Source: Streptomyces sp. HNM0575
GTDB taxonomy: Bacteria > Actinomycetota > Actinomycetes > Streptomycetales > Streptomycetaceae
Direction: 5' to 3'
Assembly: GCF_012726265.1 (NCBI RefSeq)
Contig: NZ_JAASAG010000002.1
Span: 806,001 to 870,000, forward strand
DNA length: 64,000 nucleotides
Shown: positions 1 through 6,669 of the stretch, piece by piece
How the letters are laid out: each line of letters starts with the position of its first letter
Position numbering within the stretch: the first letter of the stretch is position 1
Made by a program: the position numbers and the translations under genes
The notes under the pieces: generated by a model
What the model was told of the DNA's origin: nothing
The model's database searches: none
What the model saw: the letters and a program-made list of their open reading frames with translations, nothing else

Positions 1-512
1 ACGTGCCGCTCGGACCGTTCCTCGGCAAGTCCTTCGCGACGTCGGTCTCCGCGTGGATCACGCCGCTCGACGCCCTGGACGCCGCCCGCATCGCCCCGCC
101 CGCACGGGACGTGCCGCTCCTGCCCTACCTGGACGACTCGGCCGGGCCGGAGCCCGGCGGCATCGATCTGCGCATCACGGTGGACATCAACGGCCACACG
201 GTCTCCGAGCCGCCGTTCTCCGCGATGTACTGGACCGCCGCACAGCAGCTGGCGCACATGACCGTCAACGGCGCCTCGCTGCGTACGGGCGACCTCTACG
301 CCTCGGGCACGGTGAGCGGTCCCGAGCACGGGCAGCGCGGCTGCCTGCTGGAGCTGACGTGGGGCGGCAAGGAGCCGCTCCGACTCCCGGACGGCAGCCG
401 CGGGTTCCTGGAGGACGGCGACGAGGTCACGCTCACGGCCTGGGCACCGGGCCCGGACGGCGCCCGCATCGGCCTCGGCGAGGTGACGGGCCGGATCGTC
501 CCGCCTCGGTAG
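1..512 (+). CDS. Fumarylacetoacetase, C-terminal part
   Basis: This is the last ~170 codons of a gene that starts before the window; the reading frame begins at base 3. The enzyme hydrolyses fumarylacetoacetate to fumarate and acetoacetate, the last step of tyrosine/homogentisate catabolism. The visible part has the family's C-terminal signatures: GPFLGKSFATSVSAWITPLDAL near the start (given here only as the family landmark, in pieces: GPFLGKSFATS then WITPLDAL), YWTAAQQLAHMTVNG in the middle and a GDLYASGTVSG motif before a charged C-terminal strand. It ends at TAG and is convergent with the GntR gene at 612. The 99-bp gap holds a GGGTGGGCGCGGCGC direct repeat and no clear terminator hairpin. 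The N-terminal half cannot be judged. Confidence 0.85.
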   Translation, partial: VPLGPFLGKSFATSVSAWITPLDALDAARIAPPARDVPLLPYLDDSAGPEPGGIDLRITVDINGHTVSEPPFSAMYWTAAQQLAHMTVNGASLRTGDLYASGTVSGPEHGQRGCLLELTWGGKEPLRLPDGSRGFLEDGDEVTLTAWAPGPDGARIGLGEVTGRIVPPR

Positions 513-611
513 GCCCGCCGCGCTGAGCCCGCCACGCCGGACCCGCCTCGCCGCCTTGGGGTGGGCGCGGCGCTGGGTGGGCGCGGCGCGTGCGCCGGAT
601 TCCGTCTCCCC

Positions 612-1418
612 TCAGGCCGGGGGACCGCCCGGCCCGGCAGGGCCCTCCCGTACCGCCGCGAGCCGTTCGCGCACCCACGTCTCCACGTCGTTGACGTGAC
701 GGCTCGCGGCGGCGAAGGCGCCGAGGCTGTCGCGGGCGCGGAGCGCGCCGAGGATGTCCATGTGCTGCTGGTGCGTCCAGGCGAGGACGTCCGACTTGAC
801 CAGGGCCCGCCAGATGCGGGCCCTGGCCGTGCGGTTACTGACGGAGGAGACCAGCGACTGAAGGGTGCGGTTGCCGGTCGCGGCGACGATGTCGGCGTGG
901 AACGCCAGGTCCTCGCGGACGAGTTCGCCCGGCTCCTGGAGCGTACGCATCCGCTCGACGCGCTCCAGCAGGCCGTCGAGCGCGGCGTCGTCCATGCGGG
1001 TCGCGGCGAGGGCCGTGGCGCCGGGCTCCAGCACCTTGCGGCACTCCAGCATCTCCTCCAGGGCGGTGTCCTGGGCGAGGTCGAGGAAGCTGCCGATGGC
1101 GCTCATCAGCCGCTCGGGACGCAGGTCCGTGACAAACGTGCCGTCGCCGCGCCGCACTTCGAGGACTCCGGCCATCGCGAGCGCCCGTACGGCCTCGCGC
1201 AGGGACGGACGGGACAGCTCCAGCTCGCCCGCCAGCACGGACTCGGGGGGCAGCCGGTGCCCGGGGGCGAACTCGCCGCTCTCGATGCGCTGTTTGAGGC
1301 GGCCGATCGCCACGTCCACGACGCTGCTGCCCGTGCCGGTGGCGCGTGCGCCCGCACCCGCGCCCGAGCCCGAGCCCGCGCCCGTGCTGCCCTCGTCGCC
1401 GTCTCTGTCGGTCTTCAT
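612..1418 (-). CDS. GntR/FadR-family (FCD) transcriptional regulator
   Basis: A 268-residue DNA-binding regulator. Residues 1-30 are a Gly/Ala/Ser-rich low-complexity leader. A winged-helix GntR domain follows (VDVAIGRLKQRIESGEF, LPPESVLAGELELSRPSLREA), then an all-helical FCD ligand-binding domain (LECRKVLEPGATALAA, LAFHADIVAATGN) whose His and Asp side chains usually bind a metal and a carboxylate effector. It starts 5 bp after the stop of the L-fuconate dehydratase gene, so the two are almost certainly cotranscribed, and a sugar acid or its keto-deoxy product is a natural inducer. GTCAGRTGTC boxes in the divergent promoter region (2938-3095) are plausible targets. The ribosome site before this ATG is weak, and a start further inside the leader is possible. 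Confidence 0.85.
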   Translation of the reverse strand: MKTDRDGDEGSTGAGSGSGAGAGARATGTGSSVVDVAIGRLKQRIESGEFAPGHRLPPESVLAGELELSRPSLREAVRALAMAGVLEVRRGDGTFVTDLRPERLMSAIGSFLDLAQDTALEEMLECRKVLEPGATALAATRMDDAALDGLLERVERMRTLQEPGELVREDLAFHADIVAATGNRTLQSLVSSVSNRTARARIWRALVKSDVLAWTHQQHMDILGALRARDSLGAFAAASRHVNDVETWVRERLAAVREGPAGPGGPPA

Positions 1419-1423
1419 GCCGG

Positions 1424-2851
1424 TCAGGATGTCACCGGTGCCGTGCCGGCCCACACGGAGCCGCCGGGGAAGCGGTTGGCCTCCAGCGTCTCGCGGCGGA
1501 TCTGCGCGCTGTAGCCGGGCGCCTCGGGCACGCGGTAGCGCGAGCCCTCGACGCGCACCGGGTCGTGGAAGTGCTCGTGCAGGTGGTCGACGTACTCCAC
1601 GACGCGGTCCTCCATGGAGCCGCTGACCGCCACGTAGTCGAAGACCGAGAGGTGCTGCACCAGTTCGCACAGCCCGACTCCGCCCGCGTGCGGGCACACC
1701 GGCACGTCGTGCGCGGCGGCCAGCAGCAGCGCCGCCACGGCCTCGTTTACACCGCCGAGCCGGCAGGCGTCGATCTGGCAGATGCCGATCGCACCGGCCT
1801 GGAGGAACTGCTTGAACATCACGGCGTTGTGCGCGTGTTCGCCGGTGGCGACGTGCGTGGGGGCGATGCGCCGCTGGATCGCGGCGTGGCCGAGCACGTC
1901 GTCCGGGCTGGTGGGCTCCTCGAACCACCAGATGCCGAACTCCTCGAGCGCGTCGGCCCATTCGATCGCCTCGTCGACGCCGAGCGTCTGGTTGGCGTCG
2001 ATCATCAGGCGGCGGTCGGGGCCGATGATCTCGCGGGCGATGCGGCAGCGGCGGACGTCGTCGCCGAGGTCCGCGCCCACCTTCAACTTGACCGAGTCCC
2101 AGCCCTGTTCGACGGCCTCACGGCACAGCCGCGCCAGCTTCCCGTCGTCGTAGCCGAGCCAGCCGGCGCTGGTGGTGTAGGCCGGGTAGCCGTGCTCGCG
2201 TACGTACGCCTCGCGCTCGCCGCGCCCCTCGCGCCGCGACTCCAGCAGCTCCAGGGCGGCCTCGGGGGTGAGCGCGTCCTTGAGGTAGCGCCAGTCGACG
2301 AGGTCGACGATCTGCTGGGGGGTGAAGTCGGCGAGCAGCTTCCACACGGGCTTGCCCGCCTGCTTGGCGGCCAGGTCCCAGGCGGCGTTGATCACCGCGG
2401 CGGCGCCCAGGTGGATGGCGCCCTTGTCGGGGCCGAGCCAGCGCAGCTGACTGTCGCCGAGGAGGTGGCGGGAGAAGGCGCCCAGGTCGCCGGTGATCTC
2501 GTCCACGGACATCCCGACGGCGCGTTCGCCGATCGCGCGGGCGGCGGCCACGGCGAGGTCGGTGCCCCTGCCGATGGTGAAGGTGAAGCCGTGCCCCTCG
2601 GAGACCGCGGGCCGCGCCCCGTTCCGCTCCCCGCCGCTCCCGTCCGCGCCGCTCCCGTCGCCGCCGTTCCGCTCCCCGCCGCTCCCGTCCGCGCCGTTCC
2701 CGTCCCCGCCCGCGCCGTCGTCCCCGACGTGCAGGATCACGTACGCGGCCGAGTAGTCGGGCGCCTCGTTCATCGCGTCGGACCCGTCGAGGTCGCGCGA
2801 GGTGGGGAAGCGGACGTCGATCGTCTCGACGTCGACGATGCGGGCGGTCAT
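1424..2851 (-). CDS. L-fuconate dehydratase (enolase superfamily)
   Basis: About 475 residues, resembling L-fuconate dehydratase, which converts L-fuconate to 2-keto-3-deoxy-L-fuconate. The enolase-superfamily barrel is visible: the SVKLKVGADLGDDVRRC lysine motif, LMIDANQTLG (metal Asp), WWFEEPTSPDD (metal Glu), THVATGEHAHN and the CPHAGGVGLCE segment of the family. The ATG at 2851 has AGGAG nine bases upstream; a GTG two codons earlier (2857) is possible but too close to that site. The unusual feature is a Gly/Asp/Ser/Glu/Arg/Asn insert at about residues 44-83, replacing a short loop just before FTFTIGRGTD. It contains two copies of GADGSGGERNG at a 15-residue period. The gene is divergent from the MFS permease. 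L-fuconate is inferred from family resemblance; a related sugar acid is possible. Confidence 0.8.
   Translation of the reverse strand: MTARIVDVETIDVRFPTSRDLDGSDAMNEAPDYSAAYVILHVGDDGAGGDGNGADGSGGERNGGDGSGADGSGGERNGARPAVSEGHGFTFTIGRGTDLAVAAARAIGERAVGMSVDEITGDLGAFSRHLLGDSQLRWLGPDKGAIHLGAAAVINAAWDLAAKQAGKPVWKLLADFTPQQIVDLVDWRYLKDALTPEAALELLESRREGRGEREAYVREHGYPAYTTSAGWLGYDDGKLARLCREAVEQGWDSVKLKVGADLGDDVRRCRIAREIIGPDRRLMIDANQTLGVDEAIEWADALEEFGIWWFEEPTSPDDVLGHAAIQRRIAPTHVATGEHAHNAVMFKQFLQAGAIGICQIDACRLGGVNEAVAALLLAAAHDVPVCPHAGGVGLCELVQHLSVFDYVAVSGSMEDRVVEYVDHLHEHFHDPVRVEGSRYRVPEAPGYSAQIRRETLEANRFPGGSVWAGTAPVTS
2620..2696. repeat. 45-bp-period tandem repeat inside the fuconate dehydratase gene
   Basis: Two identical 32-bp copies at 2620-2651 and 2665-2696, beginning CGTTCCGCTCCCCGCCGCTC, lie 45 bp apart inside a longer CCGCTCCCGTCC-rich run (about 2603-2722). 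The period is a multiple of three, so the dehydratase frame is kept and a repeated GADGSGGERNG peptide is encoded on the minus strand. Confidence 0.85.
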
Positions 2852-2937
2852 CGGCACTCACTCCTGATACGTGCGAGGGGGCGAGAGGGCTGCGAAGGCT
2901 TGCGGTCGGAACGCGGTGGAACGCGGTGCCGTCGCCA

Positions 2938-3095
2938 AGATGTCAGATGTCTTCCCGTACCGCCAGCCCTTCCGTAGACCGCGATGCCCTTAAAAGAACC
3001 CATGAATAGCCAGATAAACGACCGGATGAAAGAGATCCGGAACACCTCTTGTCAGGTGTCCATGCGAGGGCTACGTTCCAGCGGTCAGATGTCTT
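2938..3095. promoter_or_regulatory. Divergent promoter region with three GTCAGRTGTC boxes
   Basis: The 365-bp gap between the dehydratase (leftward) and the MFS permease (rightward) holds an exact 12-bp repeat, GTCAGATGTCTT, at 2942-2953 and 3084-3095, and a one-base variant, GTCAGGTGTC, at 3051-3060. The first copy sits inside AAGATGTCAGATGTCTT (2938-2954), which is both a direct AGATGTC repeat and an AAGA...TCTT dyad. The natural candidate ligand is the GntR/FCD protein at 612-1418. No -10/-35 pair stands out. The rest of the gap is AT-richer than its surroundings around 2985-3045. Confidence 0.5.
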
Positions 3096-3216
3096 AGCCG
3101 TTTCCCCGGCGTTTCCCGACGCCTCGCGGCGCTCCGGGCGCCTCGCCGATGTCCCCGGCGTCCCCCGGGTGTCCGCCGGCGCCCCTCGCCTCCGTCGCCC
3201 GTACCAGGGAGGTCCC

Positions 3217-4620
3217 ATGAACGCGGCCGCGACCGCGGAATCCGTGCGCCACAAGGTGGCCCGGCGGCTGCTGCCCCCGCTCTTCGTGATGTTCGTGCTG
3301 AGCTTTCTCGACCGTACGAACGTCGCGCTCGTCAAGTCGCACCTGGCCACCGACGCCGGAATCGACGCCGCCGCCTTCGGCCTCGGAGCAGGCATCTTCT
3401 TCGTCGGCTACGCGGTGCTGGGCGTCCCCTCCAACCTGGTGCTGCACCGCTTCGGCGCCCGCCGCTGGCTGGCCTTCCTGATGCTGGTCTGGGGTCTGCT
3501 GTCGTGCGCGATGGGCCTCGTCGACGGCCCCGGCTCCTTCTACGTGCTGCGCTTCCTGCTCGGCGCCGCCGAGGCCGGCTTCTTCCCGGGCGTGATCCTC
3601 TACATCACGTACTGGTTCCCGGCGGAGGACCGCGGCAAGGCCACCGGGATGTTCCAGTCGGCGGTCGCCGTCGCGAGCATCATCGGCAACCCCGTTGGCG
3701 GCTACCTCCTCGGCCTGCACGGACTGGCGGGCCTTGAGGGCTGGAAGTGGATGTTCATCCTGGAGGGCGCCCCCACCGTCGTCATGGCGCTCGCGGTGCC
3801 CTGGCTGCTCACCGACCGCCCCGAACAGGCCCGTTGGCTGACGGCCGCCGAGCGGGGACTGCTGACCGAACGCATCGCCGCGGACGTCCCCGACGAGAGC
3901 CGCCGCGTGCCCGCCAGGGTCGGGCGGATCGTCCGTGACAGCAAGGTGCTGCGGCTGATGTTCGTCTACTTCGCGATCCAGATCGGCGTGTACGGCGTGA
4001 CGTTCTGGCTGCCCGCGCTCGTCGGCCGCATCGAAGGCCTCGACGATCTCGGCATCGGCTTCGTATCCGCGCTGCCCTGGGTGTTCGCGCTGCTCGGCGT
4101 GATCGTCCTGCCCTGGCTCTCCGACCGCTCGGGCGACCGGCGCGGTCCGCTGCGGCTGGCCCTGCTGCTGACGCTCGCCGGACTGATCGGCGGTGTGGTG
4201 CTGCCGCCCGTGCCTGCGGTGGCGGCGCTGTGTGTCGCGGCCTTCGGCTTCCTCGGCGCGCAGCCGGTCTTCTGGACGGTGCCGCCGACGATCCTCTCCG
4301 GCGCGCAGATGGCCGGGACGATCGCCCTGATCTCCGGCTTCGGCAACCTGGGCGGCTTCATCGGCCCGTACGTCATGGGCGCCGTCGAGAAGAGCACCGG
4401 CTCCGGCGCGAACGGGCTCTATCTGATCGCCGCGGTGGTCGCCGTCGGCGCGCTCGTGGTCACGGGCTTCCGCTGGACGGGCACGCGGCGGCAGCCTGCA
4501 CCCGCGGGCCCGCGTCACGACGAGCAGCCGCCGCAGGGCTCGCACGGAACGGAAGGACCGCAAGGACCGGACGCCCCACGACGGGCGGCCGACGCCACAG
4601 GCGAGAGGGAGCAGCGATGA
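3217..4620 (+). CDS. MFS transporter, anion:cation symporter (ACS) type
   Basis: A 467-residue inner-membrane permease with 12 predicted helices. The N-terminus, LPPLFVMFVLSFLDRTNVAL, is typical of ACS-family carriers (phthalate, galactonate, tartrate and other organic or sugar acids). Helices 4-5 carry FLLGAAEAGFFPGVILYI, another ACS hallmark. The start is the ATG at 3217 with GGGAGG just upstream; the open frame extends further 5' but lacks a better site. The last ~45 residues are a hydrophilic Gln/Pro/Gly-rich tail. The stop overlaps the ATG of the next gene (ATGA), so transport and the FAH-family enzyme are translationally coupled. The likely cargo is the sugar acid handled by the adjacent dehydratase. 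Confidence 0.85.
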   Translation: MNAAATAESVRHKVARRLLPPLFVMFVLSFLDRTNVALVKSHLATDAGIDAAAFGLGAGIFFVGYAVLGVPSNLVLHRFGARRWLAFLMLVWGLLSCAMGLVDGPGSFYVLRFLLGAAEAGFFPGVILYITYWFPAEDRGKATGMFQSAVAVASIIGNPVGGYLLGLHGLAGLEGWKWMFILEGAPTVVMALAVPWLLTDRPEQARWLTAAERGLLTERIAADVPDESRRVPARVGRIVRDSKVLRLMFVYFAIQIGVYGVTFWLPALVGRIEGLDDLGIGFVSALPWVFALLGVIVLPWLSDRSGDRRGPLRLALLLTLAGLIGGVVLPPVPAVAALCVAAFGFLGAQPVFWTVPPTILSGAQMAGTIALISGFGNLGGFIGPYVMGAVEKSTGSGANGLYLIAAVVAVGALVVTGFRWTGTRRQPAPAGPRHDEQPPQGSHGTEGPQGPDAPRRAADATGEREQR

Positions 4621-5540
4621 CACGCATAGTGCGCTTCGCCGACGACAGCGGGACCGTACGTACCGGCATCGCGGACGGCACCGGAGCGATCCGCGCCTTC
4701 GAAGGCGCGCCGCGCATCGCCGACTTGCTGCGCCTGTCCCCCGGGGACCTGCGCGGCCTCGTCGAGCGGACCGCGGCCGGGCCCGCCGTCTTCGCCGAGG
4801 GCGGGGTCGTGCTGCTGCCGCCGCTGGACGGGCTGATGGAGCTGTGGGCCGCGGGCGTCACGTACGAGCGCTCACGCGAGGCCCGCGTCGCCGAGAGCAC
4901 CGAACGGTCCGTATACGAGCGGGTCTACGACGCCGAGCGTCCCGAGCTGTTCTTCAAGGCGCCGCCGTGGCGGATCGTGACGGACGGCGAACCCGTCGCC
5001 GTACGCGACGACTCGGAGCTGAACGTCCCCGAGCCCGAACTGGGCCTCGTCCTCAACAGCGGGGGCGAGACGGCGGGTTACGTGGTCACCGACGACGTCA
5101 GCTCCCGCTCCATCGAGGGCGAGAACCCGCTGTATCTGCCGCAGGCGAAGATCTACGGCGGAAGCGCGGCGGTCTCCCCCGGCATCGTCCCCGCGTGGGA
5201 GCTGGAGGACGTGAGCGCGCTGCGGATCACGCTCACCGTCAGCCGCGGCGGCACGGCCGTCTTCGAGGGCGAGACCTCGACCGCCGCGTTCCACCGCGAC
5301 CCGCACGGCCTGGCCGTACACCTCTTCCACGCCCAGCCGTTCCCGGACGGCGCGGTGCTGGCGACGGGCACGGGCATCGTGCCCGATATGGACTTCACCC
5401 TCCGGGGCGGGGACGAGGCCCGCATCGAGATCGAGGGCGTGGGCACGCTGACCAATCCGGTGGTCGGCGACCAGGCCCGGCTGGACTGGCTCACCGAGGC
5501 GGTGGACCGCCCGCTGGTACGCCGCGAACGCCGCCGCTAG
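4617..5540 (+). CDS. Fumarylacetoacetate-hydrolase-family sugar-acid enzyme
   Basis: A 307-residue FAH-superfamily protein. The N-terminal half has the AGVTYERSREARVAES and RPELFFKAPPWRI segments typical of 2-keto-3-deoxy-D-arabinonate dehydratase and 2,4-diketo-3-deoxy-L-fuconate hydrolase rather than tyrosine-pathway enzymes. The metal site is visible as VPEPELGLVLNS (Glu-x-Glu) and DDVSSRSIEGENPLYLPQAK (Asp and Lys). The C-terminus ends with the family LTNPVVGDQ stretch. It is coupled by ATGA to the permease and probably acts on the keto-deoxy acid made by the fuconate dehydratase. Whether it dehydrates a 3-deoxy acid or cleaves a diketo acid cannot be told from the sequence. Confidence 0.75.
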   Translation: MTRIVRFADDSGTVRTGIADGTGAIRAFEGAPRIADLLRLSPGDLRGLVERTAAGPAVFAEGGVVLLPPLDGLMELWAAGVTYERSREARVAESTERSVYERVYDAERPELFFKAPPWRIVTDGEPVAVRDDSELNVPEPELGLVLNSGGETAGYVVTDDVSSRSIEGENPLYLPQAKIYGGSAAVSPGIVPAWELEDVSALRITLTVSRGGTAVFEGETSTAAFHRDPHGLAVHLFHAQPFPDGAVLATGTGIVPDMDFTLRGGDEARIEIEGVGTLTNPVVGDQARLDWLTEAVDRPLVRRERRR

Positions 5541-5558
5541 CGCAGCCCCCTGACGTGG

Positions 5559-5768
5559 GACCTCGGGACGTTGGGCCGCAGGTCGTTGGGCCAACGGACG
5601 TGAGACCACGGGACGTTGGGCCGCAGGGCGCGCGACCACGGGACGCGAGACCACGGGACGTGGGACCACGGGACGCCAGGCCAACGGACGCGAGACCAAG
5701 GGACGTGGGATCACGGGACGTTGGGCCGCAGGGCGTTGGGTCGCAGGGCGTGCGACCAAGGGACGCGC
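5559..5768. repeat. Minisatellite: 14 head-to-tail 15-bp units
   Basis: Fourteen contiguous units of exactly 15 bp, with consensus close to GACCACGGGACGTGG, fill the gap after the FAH-family gene. There are two main flavours: GACCAcGGGACG-NNN and GGCCgCAGGgCG-NNN. A partial unit, GACGTGG, precedes the array at 5552-5558. Units differ mainly in the last three bases and at positions 2, 5 and 6. All six frames stay largely open because the period is 3n; I see no start, ribosome site or codon pattern arguing for translation. Bases 5769-5935 hold no gene I can support. Confidence 0.92.
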
Positions 5769-5935
5769 GAAGGGCACCGCCTCGGAGTCGCGGCTCCGGC
5801 CGGAACGGACGGCCGGGGCCGCCTCCCGTCCGTCGGTGCTCCCGGGCCCCGCGTACCGGGGCCCGCGTCCCAGGTCCGGGAACCAGGGACCGCCAGGACC
5901 GCCAAGAACGCCACGGGGCCACTACCCGCCCGCTG

Positions 5936-6505
5936 CTACTCCTCGGGCAGTTTCACCGGTACGTCGGTGACCCGGGCGTAGTCCTCCCTCGGGCCGCCCT
6001 TCCAACTCACCGTCAGCGACTTGCCCTTGTGGGCTCCGACCGTGCCGTCCGTGCGGACCTCGTCCGCGCCGCCGGGGCACTTGAGGGACAGGGTCCGCCC
6101 GGCGGAGCCGCCGAGGGAGCCCGTGCAGTTCCTCCCGCGCTCGCGCAGCAGCGTGACCTTGTCGCCGACGACGGTGAGCACGTACTGCTTGCCCTTCGCC
6201 TTCCAGACGCCCGACAGCTTGCCCGCCTTGCCGGACCCTCCCGGCCGGCCGCCCGTGCCGCCGTCCGCACCGTCGTCCGAGCCGTCGTCCGGGGCGCCGG
6301 TGGCGCCGTCGGAGGCATCGCCGGACGGCTGATCCGGCTGCCCCTTCCCCGTGGGCTCCGGGGCCGACTTGGAGGCCGAAGCCTCCGGCTTGCCTCCGCC
6401 CTCGTCCTTGCCGCCCTTGTCGTCGCTGCTTCCGCAGCCGCTCACCAGCAGCGCGCCGGCCGCGATCACGGCCACCGCTCCCGCCCTCCGCGCCGACGTA
6501 CGCAC
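5936..6505 (-). CDS. Secreted lipoprotein of unknown function
   Basis: A 189-residue predicted lipoprotein. The signal peptide is VRTSARRAGAVAVIAAGALL with lipobox VSGC (Cys about 24). A Gly/Asp/Ser/Pro-rich spacer follows (about residues 25-105), then a ~75-residue globular domain (LSGVWKAKGKQYVLTVVGDK, CTGSL, LSLKCPGG, SLTVSWKGG). That domain resembles small beta-barrel binding domains, with two Cys that could pair. GTG at 6505 is chosen because GGAGAAGGAG lies a few bases upstream; an in-frame ATG at 6568 would put 21 hydrophilic residues before the signal. It faces away from the sugar-acid genes, and its start lies about 95 bp from the nuo operon terminator. Function unknown. Confidence 0.75.
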   Translation of the reverse strand: MRTSARRAGAVAVIAAGALLVSGCGSSDDKGGKDEGGGKPEASASKSAPEPTGKGQPDQPSGDASDGATGAPDDGSDDGADGGTGGRPGGSGKAGKLSGVWKAKGKQYVLTVVGDKVTLLRERGRNCTGSLGGSAGRTLSLKCPGGADEVRTDGTVGAHKGKSLTVSWKGGPREDYARVTDVPVKLPEE

Positions 6506-6600
6506 CCGTGCTCCTTCTCCGGTTTCCCCGGTCTCGGCTCTCGGCCCCGTTCCACTCCGCAGGGCCACGTCAAGCTAGCAGTCGCAGGGCCCGCTGAAAA

Positions 6601-6641
6601 CGCCGCCGCCCGGCGCCCCTTGGGGCTGCCGGGCGGCGGCG
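6601..6641 (-). terminator. Terminator of the nuo operon
   Basis: A 14-bp perfect outer stem, CGCCGCCGCCCGGC (6601-6614) with GCCGGGCGGCGGCG (6628-6641), encloses a smaller GCCCC/GGGGC stem. It lies 29 bp beyond the nuoN stop. There is no U-run, as is common in streptomycetes. Confidence 0.75.
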
Positions 6642-6669
6642 TCGACTCGGCGCGCAGCCGGCGGACGGG

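Noticed and set aside
5491..5981. Open frames on both strands through the 15-bp array that would code pentapeptide-repeat proteins
   Set aside because: The period keeps all frames open; there is no ribosome site, no consistent third-position GC bias and the peptides do not match the beta-helix pentapeptide-repeat pattern A(D/N)LXX.
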